Below, piece after piece: positions 8,547 to 17,814 of a DNA stretch of 64,000 nucleotides. The notes under the pieces are model-generated. The model did not search any database, was not told where the DNA came from, and saw only the letters and a list, made by a program, of their open reading frames with translations. The stretch lies in contig NZ_CP076135.1 in the NCBI RefSeq assembly GCF_018736105.1, positions 3,346,001 to 3,410,000 on the forward strand. The letters run 5' to 3'. Positions within the stretch are counted from its first letter, which is position 1, and every line of letters starts with the position of its first letter. Origin of the DNA: Bradyrhizobium sediminis (GTDB lineage Bacteria; Pseudomonadota; Alphaproteobacteria; Rhizobiales; Xanthobacteraceae). The translations under genes were made by a program, and so were the position numbers.

Positions 8547-9470
8547 TCAGGCGCCGAGGATGTCGTGGAGCTCCAGCGGCTTGTCGACCTGGGTGAACCA
8601 TTCGGCCCGGTTGGCGGCCCGGCGCCGGCCGCGTTCGTCGAGCGGCAGCTTCAACTGGCGCAGCAGGCTCGTCACCTCCTCGCGCGCCGTCACGTGGCCG
8701 AGACTCGGACGGGTGCCGAGCGTCGCCTCGTCGAGGTCGTCCAGCGCCGTCAGCCCGCGCGGGAAGAATTCGCGGTACACCACGCGCTCGGCAAAGCCAT
8801 CGATCGAGCGGAAGCCGAGCCGGAACGACAACTCATTGAGACCGTCGGCGACCAATTGCTTGTTGCGCGATCCCAGCATCGACAACCGGTTGCGGACCAC
8901 GATCCAGTCGGTGGTGGCGCCGTCGAGCTGGCGGCGCTTGCGCCGTGCATCGCGCACCATCTCCGCATAGTGGCTCTCGCCGGTCACGGAATAAGTGGCG
9001 GGGTCGACGGTGCCCAGCACATCGAAATCGAGGAAGCTGTCATTGATCGGCGTCACCAGCGTGTCGGCCATCGAATGCGCCAGCCGCATCAGGTAACTGT
9101 CCGACCCCGGGGTATCGATCACGATGAAATCGAAGGTGCGCTCGACCGCACTGACGGCGTCCATGAATTGCTGGAATTCGGACGTCTCGTTGTCGGCGAT
9201 CTGCATGGTCTCGCCGAGCTTGATGCAGCGATGCACGGGGATCTCGAGATCGAGGCCGGTGCGGCGCGCCCAGGCGCTTCGGTTGTTGATGTAGCGAGTG
9301 AAGCTTTGCTGGCGGCAGTCCAGATCGATGGTGGCGACGCGCTGGCCGGCTTTCATCAGGGCGACGGCGATGTGCAGGGCCGTGGTGGATTTTCCCGACC
9401 CGCCCTTTTCGTTGCCCAGCACAACCACGTGCGCCGAACCCGACTGACCCTGACTAGTCTGCACCAACAT
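8547..9470 (-). CDS. mipZ: Division plane positioning ATPase MipZ
   Basis: A 307-residue ParA/MinD-family ATPase that forms a bipolar gradient from ParB-bound origins and blocks FtsZ polymerisation away from midcell. The deviant Walker A motif KGGSGKST is at residues 22-29, followed by the Walker A' region ATIDLDCRQQSFTRYINNR and Walker B-like FIVIDTPGSDS. The family signatures TLVTPINDSFLDFD and VYREFFPRGLTALDD are present. The length matches MipZ proteins. The start is the ATG at 9468-9470. It appears monocistronic; panC is divergent, 281 bp away. Confidence 0.95.
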   Translation of the reverse strand: MLVQTSQGQSGSAHVVVLGNEKGGSGKSTTALHIAVALMKAGQRVATIDLDCRQQSFTRYINNRSAWARRTGLDLEIPVHRCIKLGETMQIADNETSEFQQFMDAVSAVERTFDFIVIDTPGSDSYLMRLAHSMADTLVTPINDSFLDFDVLGTVDPATYSVTGESHYAEMVRDARRKRRQLDGATTDWIVVRNRLSMLGSRNKQLVADGLNELSFRLGFRSIDGFAERVVYREFFPRGLTALDDLDEATLGTRPSLGHVTAREEVTSLLRQLKLPLDERGRRRAANRAEWFTQVDKPLELHDILGA

Positions 9471-9751
9471 GATTCAGCCCCTGTGGATATCTTCAAATTC
9501 CGCGCGACTGCGGTCAAGTGAAATGCGCGATGGCACTCCAGGATCACTGACTGTCTGCCTTAATCATGAATCTCATGCCCGGATCGGCGACGTCTGTGAT
9601 CGGCCGCACGTCCCGTGGTTATCTGAAGGACCGTCCACCCTCCTGCGAGCAGCGATCCGCTTGGCGACCAAGCCCCGTCCTTGGTAAGATCGCGTTCTCC
9701 TCCGCAAGGCCGGAAGCCTCGGCCTCCTTACCCCCGACAGATCGAGTCCAG

Positions 9752-10603
9752 ATGTCACGAAACCCCATGATCGTCCGCACGGTCCCCGCGCTGCGTCGCG
9801 CCCTCGACGGCATCCGCGCGAAGAAGGCCATCACCGCGCTGGTGCCGACCATGGGAGCGCTCCATGACGGCCATGTGTCGCTGGTCCGGCTGGCGAAACG
9901 CCGCGCCAGGAAGGTCATCGTCTCGATCTTCGTTAACCCCACGCAGTTCGCGCCGTCTGAGGATTTCGGCTCGTACCCGCGCACCTGGAAGGCCGACGTC
10001 GCCAAGCTTGCCGCCGAAGAAGTCGACCTGATCTGGAATCCGGACGTCAAGACCATGTACCCGGACGGCTTCGCCACCCGGATCGTGCCGGAGGGGCCGG
10101 CCATTGCGGGACTCGAAGACCGCTTCCGGCCGCACTTCTTCGGCGGCGTCGCCACGGTCGTCGGCAAATTGTTCACGCAGGTCAGGCCGGACTTCGCGAT
10201 CTTCGGCGAAAAGGATTTCCAGCAGCTGCGGGTAGTGACGCGGATGGCGCGGGATCTCGACCTCGGCGTCAGGGTGATCGGCTCGCGCACGGTGCGGGAA
10301 CGCGACGGCCTCGCGATGTCCTCGCGCAACGTCTATCTGTCGCCGGAAGAACGGCTGACGGCGCCGGTGCTGTACCGCGCCATGAAGGAAAGTGCGGCGC
10401 GCTTGCGCGCGGGCGACGACCTCGCCGCCGCGATGGCCGGCGGCGCCGCGCTGATCACGACGGCCGGCTTTATCCTCGACTATTTCGAGGCCCGGCACGC
10501 CGAAACGCTGGCGCCGGTCGCCTCGGTCAAGGATGGACCGGTGCGAATTCTGGTGGCGGCAAGGCTCGGCAAGACCCGCCTGATCGACAACATCGCGGTT
10601 TAG
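9752..10603 (+). CDS. panC: Pantothenate synthetase
   Basis: A 283-residue enzyme that joins pantoate and beta-alanine with ATP to make pantothenate, the precursor of coenzyme A. The nucleotidyl-transferase HIGH-type motif is HDGH at residues 38-41 ([12 protein letters not shown]). [22 protein letters not shown] and the KMSKS-equivalent LAMSSRN are all present. The start is the ATG at 9752 (MSRNPM); the frame is open further upstream, but the extension is Pro/Arg-rich and without an RBS. The gene stands alone, with no panB nearby, and is followed by a repeat containing a terminator-like hairpin. Confidence 0.96.
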   Translation: MSRNPMIVRTVPALRRALDGIRAKKAITALVPTMGALHDGHVSLVRLAKRRARKVIVSIFVNPTQFAPSEDFGSYPRTWKADVAKLAAEEVDLIWNPDVKTMYPDGFATRIVPEGPAIAGLEDRFRPHFFGGVATVVGKLFTQVRPDFAIFGEKDFQQLRVVTRMARDLDLGVRVIGSRTVRERDGLAMSSRNVYLSPEERLTAPVLYRAMKESAARLRAGDDLAAAMAGGAALITTAGFILDYFEARHAETLAPVASVKDGPVRILVAARLGKTRLIDNIAV

Positions 10604-10619
10604 GTGGCCGAGCTTGAGC

Positions 10620-10723
10620 CTTTTCCGTTCCGATTGAATCGGAACGGAGCTCAATCTTTTTGTTTTGACGCGTTTTCTTCACGCGAACCGGTAGCCACTT
10701 CGCTTGAAAGCGCTCTCTAAAGC
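10620..10723. repeat. Dispersed Bradyrhizobium-type intergenic repeat with hairpin
   Basis: Begins with a strong dyad, CCGTTCCGATT-G-AATCGGAACGG, followed by a T-rich stretch and then GACGCGTTTTCTTCACGCG, which is itself a dyad. I recognise this combination as a very common intergenic repeat of Bradyrhizobium genomes. Here the first hairpin plus CTTTTTG can also terminate panC transcription. Confidence 0.65.
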
Positions 10724-11157
10724 AGTCCAAGGTCGCGCAGTTCCCTGCGCATCGGCTCGGGCATCGCCGCGACGCTGGCAGCGGTCGCTTTGCCGAGATC
10801 GGGCGGCGCGGCATCTTCGGTCAGATAGCGCCAGCCCTGGAATGGACGCATCGGCCGCGGCGACACCGCGATCACCTTCGGCTGCATCACCAGCCGGCAG
10901 CGTCCGATGCCGTCCTTGTCGCGGAACGGCCCGACCGCGATGATCTTTTCCCGCGCCGCGATCTCGCCGCGGATCACCCAGTACAGCGAGCCGCCGGCGA
11001 GCAATTCCTCGACGCGCTTGGGCGTCATCCGGGTGACGTGAATATGATGGAGCGGCAGGCCTTTTTTCCTGGCCGTCTGCATGCGCTCGGCGACCCAACC
11101 CTTGAGTTCCTTGACGGACTCGCAGCCGACCGCGAGCTTGATGAGATGAAGTGGCAT
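10717..11157 (-). CDS. DUF1489 family protein
   Basis: A 146-residue cytoplasmic protein of the alphaproteobacterial DUF1489 family, of unknown function. Typical stretches are MPLHLIKLAVGCESVKEL at the N-terminus, LHHIHVTRMTPKRVEELL, and GGSLYWVIRGEIAARE in the middle. The length matches the family. The start is the ATG at 11155-11157. The downstream membrane-protein gene on the same strand lies 38 bp upstream of this one, so the two may be co-transcribed. No catalytic motif is evident. Confidence 0.85.
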   Translation of the reverse strand: MPLHLIKLAVGCESVKELKGWVAERMQTARKKGLPLHHIHVTRMTPKRVEELLAGGSLYWVIRGEIAAREKIIAVGPFRDKDGIGRCRLVMQPKVIAVSPRPMRPFQGWRYLTEDAAPPDLGKATAASVAAMPEPMRRELRDLGLL

Positions 11158-11195
11158 GGAAGGAAGTTAGCGGCCGGTGCCTGCTTTTAAAAGCG

Positions 11196-12167
11196 TCATT
11201 CGTTGTCGGCCGCCGCGGGAGCCGCAGGAGCCTGTGCCGCAGGCGCCAACTGGACCGGCGCAGCGCGGGCAGATTTCGGCGCGGGCGGTTTCTTGGCCGC
11301 CACCGGCGCCGCCCCGGCAGTCGATGCCGGGCGCGGTGACGGTAGCGGCGCATTGGCCGCCGCTGCGGGCGCGCGCGGCGCCGCCGGCGCGGTACCCGGC
11401 TCGGGCGTCATGATGTTGACCGGCGGGGTCGAGGCCGCCGACGGAAAATCGGCGTTGGTGGGTTTGCCGGTCGGCATCGTGGGCGCGAGCGCCGCCACGG
11501 GGGCAGCCGCCGCCGCGGGCCCGGGCGCGTTCCATGTCGGCGAATAACGCGCGATCAGGCCGTCATAAGTCCGCTCGTCCATATTGGCCACGATCTGGCG
11601 GCGCTCGGTCAGCGCCCGGAAAACTGCGCAGTCCGACGGCGTGCAATGGTCGCGCGCAGTCAGCACATAGGCCATCAGCCCGTAGCGGTCGCGCTCGACC
11701 GCGCGGCGCAAGCTTGCGAGTTCCGGCGTCAGGTTCTTGTTTGCGGCGGCGACGTCGCCTGACGCGGTCAGCCGGATGATCTGCGAGGCCGCATAGGCCA
11801 GCGCGGCGGCGGCGTTCTCGGCGGAACCGAACAGCGTCTTCTCGCAGGCCGTCAGAACGGCATCGCCCGCCAGATCGTCGATGCACGACAACGCCGGCAG
11901 CGCCGTGACCATCGGCGGCGGAGATCGGGTCTCGCCGGATGCGCTGCGGCCGTATTCCCCGGACCCGCGAAGGGTGGCGGCGCTTGCGATGCCGATGGCC
12001 AAAAGCGTGATCACCGTCAGCGCGCCGTTGGCGACCGATTTCTCGGCCCGCATCAGCGTGACCAGGGCGATGATCGCGAAAAATCCCGCTGCGGCCAAGG
12101 TCAGCCACAACGGAAACGATGGCGATCGCCAGAAGTGATCGAGCGATGTAGCCCAGGCCCAGTTCAT
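11196..12167 (-). CDS. Hypothetical membrane protein with Ala/Pro-rich C-terminus
   Basis: A 323-residue protein that I do not recognise functionally. Two transmembrane helices are predicted near residues 18-38 and 47-66. A central domain follows, with paired cysteines in LSCIDDLAGDAVLTACEKTLFGS and DHCTPSDCAVFRAL, suggesting a periplasmic disulfide-containing fold. The last 110 residues are low-complexity Ala/Pro/Lys sequence. The start is the ATG at 12165-12167 (MNWAWATSLDHF); an in-frame start 11 codons upstream is less likely. Its stop lies 38 bp from the DUF1489 start, so an operon is plausible. The membrane orientation is inferred. Confidence 0.7.
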   Translation of the reverse strand: MNWAWATSLDHFWRSPSFPLWLTLAAAGFFAIIALVTLMRAEKSVANGALTVITLLAIGIASAATLRGSGEYGRSASGETRSPPPMVTALPALSCIDDLAGDAVLTACEKTLFGSAENAAAALAYAASQIIRLTASGDVAAANKNLTPELASLRRAVERDRYGLMAYVLTARDHCTPSDCAVFRALTERRQIVANMDERTYDGLIARYSPTWNAPGPAAAAAPVAALAPTMPTGKPTNADFPSAASTPPVNIMTPEPGTAPAAPRAPAAAANAPLPSPRPASTAGAAPVAAKKPPAPKSARAAPVQLAPAAQAPAAPAAADNE

Positions 12168-12323
12168 GCGCGATGTCCCCTCACGCAGCAACAAATGCAT
12201 TCAACCAGCGAACGCGAACGATGATTCCTTCGCACTCGGCTTGCGTAGAATGATTCCGCGAACGGGGCCTTTTGACGGCGAGCGAAACGGGAACCGCTGC
12301 ACCCGGCCTTGCACGCAATTCGG

Positions 12324-12527
12324 TCAGGAGACGTGGAGCTGGCTTTCCTTGGCCACCCGCTCGAAAGCCTCGGTCGAGCTCTTGATCCGGTACTGGCAGT
12401 CGTCGCCATCGGTCGGAAGCAGCTTGATCACTTCATAGGTGCCGCTGGCGGCCGGACGCGCGACATTGCTGGCAGTGAAATAAACGGTCTCTCCAACGGT
12501 GAATTTGTGCTTCAACGCCCTCTCCAT
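12324..12527 (-). CDS. Small conserved hypothetical protein
   Basis: A 67-residue soluble protein starting MERALKHKFTVGETVYF. I recognise it as a conserved small protein of Bradyrhizobium and relatives without known function. The fold looks like a small beta-barrel (FTVGETVYFTAS, GTYEVIKLLP, DDCQYRIKSS), as in SH3-like domains. The start at 12525-12527 is chosen from the known N-terminus; the frame is open 36 codons further upstream, but that part is Cys- and Arg-rich and not protein-like. No Shine-Dalgarno is evident. Neighbours give no hint of function. Confidence 0.75.
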   Translation of the reverse strand: MERALKHKFTVGETVYFTASNVARPAASGTYEVIKLLPTDGDDCQYRIKSSTEAFERVAKESQLHVS

Positions 12528-12748
12528 CACGCAAAAACGTCGGCCATGCCCACGGTCCCCGCTGCAACGGCCGACTGAAAACGCTGTGGCAACATAGCAC
12601 AGGGGTAAATGCGATGGCCAGTCACATCCGGGCATGGCAAATGCACAGATTATGCAGATTTTTCAGTGAGATAGTTGCCAATTCGCCGGTTCTGGACTAA
12701 TTTGCGCGACTGCCCTGCCGGAACCGTGCCTCCCTGCAGTTCCCTGCC

Positions 12749-13408
12749 TCACACCGTCTCGAGCTTCGCGATCAGGAGGGTTTCGGCGAGCCCCGCCTGC
12801 GTCCATTCCTGAAACGCCGGCACCGACATCATGGTCTCCATGTAGGCCTTTGCCGCCGGCGCCACCGGGATCGCATAGGTGCGAAAGCGGTGCACCACCG
12901 GCGCAAACATGGCGTCCGCGGCGCCGAAAGCTCCGAACAGGAAAGGCCCGGATTTTCCATAGCGCCCGCGGCAATCGATCCAGATCTCCTGGATGCGCGC
13001 AACATTGGCGCGTGCGTCGGCCGACAACTCCATGGCGCGGACCGGCCGGTGCAGGTTCATGCCGCATTCGTTGCGCAACGGCATGAAGCCGGAATGCATC
13101 TCCGCCGAAATCGAACGCGCATGCGCACGGTGCGCGCGGTCTTCGGGCCACAGCCGTGCTTCCGGGAACCGTTCGGCGACGTATTCGATGATGGACAGCG
13201 AATCCCAGACGGTGACGTCGCCGTCGATCAAGGCCGGCACCTTGCCCGAATGGGTGAAACTCAGGATCCGCTCCTTGTCGGCCTTGTCGTCGGTATAGAG
13301 CGGAATGAACACTTCTTCGAAGGCGATGCCGTTGGCGCGCAGCGCCAGCCACGGCCGCATCGACCACGACGAATAGTTCTTGTTACCGATCACGAGTTTC
13401 AGAGCCAT
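12749..13408 (-). CDS. Glutathione S-transferase family protein
   Basis: A 219-residue cytosolic GST-fold protein. The N-terminal thioredoxin-like domain starts MALKLVIGNKNYSSWSMRPWLAL, with the Ser-rich active-site loop SSWS characteristic of this GST subgroup (YfcF/maleylacetoacetate isomerase-like). GKVPALIDGDVTVWDSLSIIEYVAERFP carries the cis-Pro and glutathione-contacting DS residues. The all-helical C-terminal domain has FLFGAFGAADAMFAP. The start is the ATG at 13406-13408. The gene is divergent from the DUF599 gene. The substrate is unknown. Confidence 0.88.
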   Translation of the reverse strand: MALKLVIGNKNYSSWSMRPWLALRANGIAFEEVFIPLYTDDKADKERILSFTHSGKVPALIDGDVTVWDSLSIIEYVAERFPEARLWPEDRAHRAHARSISAEMHSGFMPLRNECGMNLHRPVRAMELSADARANVARIQEIWIDCRGRYGKSGPFLFGAFGAADAMFAPVVHRFRTYAIPVAPAAKAYMETMMSVPAFQEWTQAGLAETLLIAKLETV

Positions 13409-13538
13409 GCGATGATTCCTGTTTGGCGGGCCAGCTTGCCACAGCGCTCGGCGCCACTTCAACCGCAGCGACCGTCGTCGCACCGGTTGCCGCGATGGCA
13501 CCTCACGTGGCAGCATTCGAGAAACGCGGGGATGATGC

Positions 13539-14216
13539 ATGGCGGCTTATTGGGTCGATATTCTGGCGTTCGGCTTCTTCGTCCTGGAATGGACGGTCTA
13601 CGCCATCACGCTGGAGCATACCGCCTACGGCCGCGACAGCCTTTCTGCCCGCATGAACGTCTATCGCGGGGTCTGGGTCCGGCGCATGCTCGATCGCGAG
13701 GCCCGCATGGTCGACATGCAGATCATGGCGGCGTTGCAGAACGGCACCGCCTTTTTTGCCTCCACCAGCCTGATCGCGATCGGCGGCGCGCTGGCGCTGC
13801 TGCGCGCCACCAACGAAGCGCTTGCCGTGCTGGGCGCGCTGCCGGTCGATCTCACGCCCACACCCGCGCTGTGGGAAATCAAATGCGTCGGGCTGATCCT
13901 GATTTTCGTCTACGCCTTCTTCAAGTTCGCCTGGGCGTACCGGCTGTTCAACTACGTCGCCATCCTGCTCGGCGCAATGCCGCCGGCCCAGCAGCGCGAC
14001 ACCGCGGAAGCCGAAGCGCATGTCGTCAGGACCACAAGCCTGTTCGAAGCCGCAGGCAGGCATTTCAACCGCGGGCAGCGCGCGTTCTTCTTTGCACTGG
14101 GCTATCTCGGCTGGTTCGTCAGCCCCTGGGTGCTGTTCGTCACGACCGCGGCGGTCGTGATCGTCACCTGGCGCCGCCAATTCGCCTCGAACGCCTGGCG
14201 CGCGATGGGCAGCTAG
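13539..14216 (+). CDS. DUF599 family membrane protein
   Basis: A 225-residue inner-membrane protein of the DUF599 family. About four hydrophobic segments are visible (residues 6-24, 70-92, 112-135 and 185-212). The family stretches RMNVYRGVWVRRMLDREARMVDMQIM and AALQNGTAFFASTSLIAIGGALALL are well conserved. Its function is unknown. The start is the ATG at 13539, after a GGGGAT-containing leader. No co-transcribed partner is seen; a 190-bp gap follows. Confidence 0.85.
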   Translation: MAAYWVDILAFGFFVLEWTVYAITLEHTAYGRDSLSARMNVYRGVWVRRMLDREARMVDMQIMAALQNGTAFFASTSLIAIGGALALLRATNEALAVLGALPVDLTPTPALWEIKCVGLILIFVYAFFKFAWAYRLFNYVAILLGAMPPAQQRDTAEAEAHVVRTTSLFEAAGRHFNRGQRAFFFALGYLGWFVSPWVLFVTTAAVVIVTWRRQFASNAWRAMGS

Positions 14217-14407
14217 TGGTCAAAATCCGACGCTTGGTACCCCGCGCCCTTTCCGAGCGCTGCCAACCCAGTTGCGGTCATTCCGCGAATGCCGATGCTC
14301 GCCTGCAAGCGGTCGTGGGAGGTTTCCAGTCAACCCATCCCAAACCGCAATATCGGTCGAGCACGTTATGGCCATGAGCGACTAGCTGGTGCCGCCACGG
14401 AGGAACG

Positions 14408-15289
14408 ATGAAGGCGGCGGTTCAAAACTACCATGCCCGGATGCAGCGGGTGCTGGACTACATAGACCAGCATCTTGACGGTGATCTTGACCTGGAAACG
14501 GTGAGCCGCGTCGCGGCCTTCTCCAAGTTCCATTTCCACCGGCAGTTTACGGCTACCTTCGGGTTGTCCTTGCATCGTTATGTCCAGCTTGCCCGTTTGA
14601 AGCGTGCTTCGCACCGGCTGGCCTACAGGGACGACGAAAGCGTCACGGACATAGCGATGGACGCCGGTTATGACGCACCGGATGCCTTCGCCCGCGCCTT
14701 TCGGCAACGCTTTGGGCAATCGCCTTCGTCGTTCCGGAAGTCTCCCGACTGGGAGCCGTGGCTTGCGGCCTTCGGGCCTCTCGACAACGCGAGGAGCAAG
14801 CTCATGCAGAAGACTTTTACCACTGACGACGTGACGATCCGCGATGTGGCACCGACGCCGGTGGCCATCATGGAGCATCGGGGCGACCCGGCGACGATCA
14901 GCGCCACCATCCAGCGGTTCATCGCGTGGCGCAAGGCCGCTGGCCTGCACCCCAAGACAAGTCCGACCTTCAATGTCTGGCGTTCCGAGCGGCGTCCTGC
15001 GTCGCCTGCCGACTATAGCATGGACCTGTGTGTCGGGACCGACCGGCCGATTGAGGCGAACGGCGAACAGATCAAAGCCGGCGAGATCCCTGGCGGACGC
15101 TGCGCGGTGCTGCGCATCGTCGGCAACACCGACAATCTGGAGCCCGCGGCGCTCTACCTCTATCACGATTGGCTGCCGGCGAGCGGCGAAGAGGCGCGAG
15201 ACTTCCCGATCTACTGCCAACGGCTCAGGTTTTTCCCGGAAGTGCCGGAGCATGAAGCGGTCGCGGAACTGTTTCTGCCGCTGAAATAA
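14408..15289 (+). CDS. AraC-family transcriptional regulator with C-terminal GyrI-like ligand-binding domain
   Basis: A 293-residue protein. Residues 8-112 form a double helix-turn-helix of the AraC/XylS type (YIDQHLDGDLDLETVSRVAAFSKFHFHRQF, then SVTDIAMDAGYDAPDAFARAFRQRFGQSPSSFR). Residues 140-293 form a GyrI/SHS2-like effector domain (VAIMEHRGDPATISATIQRFIAW and the C-terminal EAVAELFLPLK). The arrangement matches Rob and SoxS-like drug-responsive activators, with the sensor at the C-terminus. GGAGGAACG precedes the ATG. No efflux gene is adjacent, so its target is not evident. Confidence 0.92.
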   Translation: MKAAVQNYHARMQRVLDYIDQHLDGDLDLETVSRVAAFSKFHFHRQFTATFGLSLHRYVQLARLKRASHRLAYRDDESVTDIAMDAGYDAPDAFARAFRQRFGQSPSSFRKSPDWEPWLAAFGPLDNARSKLMQKTFTTDDVTIRDVAPTPVAIMEHRGDPATISATIQRFIAWRKAAGLHPKTSPTFNVWRSERRPASPADYSMDLCVGTDRPIEANGEQIKAGEIPGGRCAVLRIVGNTDNLEPAALYLYHDWLPASGEEARDFPIYCQRLRFFPEVPEHEAVAELFLPLK

Positions 15290-15573
15290 CGCCCTCGGAT
15301 GGCGGCTTGTCCCTTCCGATCGCGAGAAGCGAACAGGCCGCTATCCACCACCCCTCGCCGTTCCCGGCTTCCCCGCACAACGGCGGACCTTCGTCGCGGG
15401 CCCGGACGCCAAGCGGTACGAGTGCTGCGAGCCGAGGAATTCTACTTTGCATGGGGTTGTTTTCGCGATTTTTTGTAGCGGCGCTGCGGTGGGCGCTGCG
15501 CCGCGTCCGCGGCGCATATCGTTGGTGCTTCGCGCTTGCGGCGAATTAATTCAACTCCAACCCACCAGCTCGC

Positions 15574-16425
15574 CTAGCCCGAAAAATCCTGCGGCGTGAA
15601 ACTGAGGTCGAGCACCTTCCATTCGCCGTAGCGGTCCGCCGGCAGCATCGCATAGGGCTGGCATGCCTGCAGCGCGCCGATGGCGCCTTGCATCAGCGCC
15701 GGCCCCTTTGCCGACGCGCTGGCTTCGATCAGCACAGGATCCGCCGCGAGCCTGCCTTCGGGCGACAGGTACACCCGCAGCTTGATCCGGAGGCGGTCCG
15801 ATGGCGCGATCGATTGCGGCAGCCTCGAGCATGTCCTCAGATGCCGCCGGAACTCCGCGACGAGATTGGATGCGATGTCGGCCGATATTGACGCGGGAGC
15901 GTCGAAGGAATCGCCGGGCTTGCTGCCGGATCCCGCCGGGGACAGGTCCTGCGGCAAGCCAAGCACCACTTGATACTTGACGGACAGATCGGGCTCGGCA
16001 GGCGCGTAGGCCGGCTTCGATGGCGGCTGCGGTGGCGGCTGGGCTGCCGCCATCTTTCCGGCGGAAGGCGGCGGCGACGGCGCCGCTGGCTCTTTAGACC
16101 GAGCGGCCGCCTCTTGCGGGGCGGCGGCCGGCGCCGGTGAGTTCTCAGCGGCGGATTTCGCCGCAAGATCGAAGGCATCGGAAGGCTTTGCCTCGGGCGC
16201 CAAAGCCGGCTCCGATTTTTTCTCCGCGACTTCCTCCGCGGTGACGATATCGACGGCGATCGGCTCGGCCGTCACCGCGCCGAACGGATGCACCTCGCCA
16301 AACAGCAGCACCAGTATCAGAACCGACAGATGCGCGATTGCCGATGCCGCGATGCCTGTGCGTATGGTCTGCCTGGGTTCCACCGTACCGGAGAATAGCG
16401 GACGCCGCGGCAGGCTCAATCCCAT
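15574..16425 (-). CDS. TonB-C/TolA-like cell-envelope protein
   Basis: A 283-residue protein with one N-terminal transmembrane helix (about residues 23-44), a long Ala/Pro/Lys-rich periplasmic linker (55-150) and a globular C-terminal domain (about 185-283) of the TonB/TolA C-terminal type (LVAEFRRHLRTCSRLP and RLRIKLRVYLSPEGRLAADP). Such proteins span the periplasm and couple the inner membrane to outer-membrane partners. No exbB/exbD or tolQ/tolR lies nearby. The first 10 bp overlap the 3' end of the aldo-keto reductase gene on the same strand, so the two are probably translationally coupled. Confidence 0.75.
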   Translation of the reverse strand: MGLSLPRRPLFSGTVEPRQTIRTGIAASAIAHLSVLILVLLFGEVHPFGAVTAEPIAVDIVTAEEVAEKKSEPALAPEAKPSDAFDLAAKSAAENSPAPAAAPQEAAARSKEPAAPSPPPSAGKMAAAQPPPQPPSKPAYAPAEPDLSVKYQVVLGLPQDLSPAGSGSKPGDSFDAPASISADIASNLVAEFRRHLRTCSRLPQSIAPSDRLRIKLRVYLSPEGRLAADPVLIEASASAKGPALMQGAIGALQACQPYAMLPADRYGEWKVLDLSFTPQDFSG

Positions 16426-17234
16426 TTCGGCGCGAAGCCATAATCGGTCAGCCGGCCGCTGGCGCTGCCCAGCCCGGAGATCCGGTCCATCTCGTCATCG
16501 GACAGCACGAAGTCGAAGATCTCGATATTCTCCGACAGCCGCTCGATTTTCGAGGTCCGCGGTATCGCGGCGACATTCTGCTGCACCAGCCAACGCAGGC
16601 AAACCTGCGCCGGCGTCTTGCCGTGGTTTTTTCCGATGGCCGCCAGCGCCGGATCGGTCTTGATGCGGCCCTTCGCGATCGGGCTATAGGCGACGACGGC
16701 CATGCCGTGACGGGCGCAAGCCTCCTTCACCTTGGTCTGGTCGAGATAGGGATGGTATTCGACCTGATCGCACGCCAGCGGTTCCGGGCATTTGGCGACG
16801 GCCTCATCGATCAAGGCCACGGTGAAGTTGGAGACGCCGATATGCCTCGCCATGCCGAGTTGCCTGACATGCGCCAGCGCGCCCAGCGTCTCCGAAAGCG
16901 GCACCTGCGGATTGGGCCAGTGCAGCAGCAAGAGATCGACTTCGGACAGCCGCAGCTTGGTCAGGCTTTCCTTGGTGGAGCGCTCGAGATCGTTCGGCGC
17001 GAAATGCGTGGTCCATATCTTGGTCGTGACGAACACCTCGTCGCGGCGGATCCGCGACGCGCGCAGGCCCTCGCCGACCTCGCGTTCGTTCTCATAGACC
17101 TGCGCGGTGTCGATGTGGCGATAACCGAGCCGCATCGCCTGCTCGACCACGCGCGCACAGGTCCTCCCGCGCAATTCCGAGGTGCCGAGCCCGATCGCGG
17201 GGATTTTGGCGCCGTTGGCCTCGATGAATTGCAT
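16416..17234 (-). CDS. Aldo/keto reductase (AKR, DkgA/DkgB-like)
   Basis: A 272-residue NADPH-dependent oxidoreductase of the (beta/alpha)8-barrel AKR family. The catalytic tetrad is complete: Asp42, Tyr47, Lys72 and His105 in IDTAQVYENE, TTKIW and LLLLHWP. The nucleotide-binding loop AIPRTSKIERLSEN is near the C-terminus. The size and motifs fit 2,5-diketo-gluconate reductase-like enzymes that reduce small aldehydes such as methylglyoxal. The start is the ATG at 17232-17234. Its 3' end overlaps the start of the TonB-C-like gene by 10 bp. Confidence 0.92.
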   Translation of the reverse strand: MQFIEANGAKIPAIGLGTSELRGRTCARVVEQAMRLGYRHIDTAQVYENEREVGEGLRASRIRRDEVFVTTKIWTTHFAPNDLERSTKESLTKLRLSEVDLLLLHWPNPQVPLSETLGALAHVRQLGMARHIGVSNFTVALIDEAVAKCPEPLACDQVEYHPYLDQTKVKEACARHGMAVVAYSPIAKGRIKTDPALAAIGKNHGKTPAQVCLRWLVQQNVAAIPRTSKIERLSENIEIFDFVLSDDEMDRISGLGSASGRLTDYGFAPKWD

Positions 17235-17400
17235 GGACCGATACTCATGCCAAATCCGACCGCGATTATGTCCCGCCGGGATCGCGCTGCCAACATCGGC
17301 CCGCGAAGTTGCGATGGATTGTCCGAACGCGGTCTTAAGATTGTGCGGGCGATCGTCCGTTGAAATCGCCTGCCGTGATCAAGCTCTGCTTAATCACGCC

Positions 17401-17432
17401 CTGATCGGGTCTCGATCAGGTCTCGATCAGGT
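17401..17432. repeat. Short tandem repeat at the 3' end of the HTH gene
   Basis: Three 11-bp units, the first imperfect (CTGATCGGGT, then CTCGATCAGGT twice), overlapping the HTH gene stop codon. Confidence 0.6.
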
Positions 17433-17729
17433 CCTTGCCAAGGCGGCGAAAACCGTCTCGGGAGCGGCGGCGATCACGGCGAGCAGCGCCCGCGCCGGTC
17501 CGCGTGGCATGCGTTTGCCCTGCTCCCAGTTGCGGATGGTTTCGACCGGCACCCCGAGCCGCGCGGCGAATTCAAGCTGGGTCAGGCGGGCGCGCTGGCG
17601 AAGGTCGCGGACCACCGGCGGCGCCGCCTCTGCCGGCCCGGCCGGGAGCAAGGCCGGCGCGAGCGGAAACTCCTGCCCGTCCCGCAATTCGACGATCCGT
17701 CCGTCCGCCTTCAGCCGTAAGCGCCGCAT
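17427..17729 (-). CDS. Helix-turn-helix (XRE/HigA-like) DNA-binding protein
   Basis: A 100-residue protein. Residues 1-35 form a small beta segment, and residues 42-95 an XRE-type helix-turn-helix (RQRARLTQLEFAARLGVPVETIRNWEQGKRMPRGPARALL). This layout resembles HigA/NadS-like antitoxins and related autoregulators, but no toxin-sized ORF precedes or follows it on the same strand. A tandem 11-bp repeat covers the last codon and stop. The start is the ATG at 17727-17729. A plain regulator role is as likely as an orphan antitoxin. Confidence 0.75.
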   Translation of the reverse strand: MRRLRLKADGRIVELRDGQEFPLAPALLPAGPAEAAPPVVRDLRQRARLTQLEFAARLGVPVETIRNWEQGKRMPRGPARALLAVIAAAPETVFAALART

Positions 17730-17814
17730 GTCCGATCCCCTGCGCAGGATTGTCGGCGATGCGCGTTAAGTCTTGATTAACGATACCGGCACCGTGCGGC
17801 GACCCGAAAACGCG

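Noticed and set aside
12890..14377. A 495-codon plus-strand frame across the GST and DUF599 genes
   Set aside because: It spans two real genes in the wrong frame and strand, so it is a GC-bias artefact.
15307..15549. An 80-codon plus-strand frame after the AraC/GyrI-like gene
   Set aside because: Ser/Arg/Pro-rich with a very basic end and no RBS; treated as intergenic.
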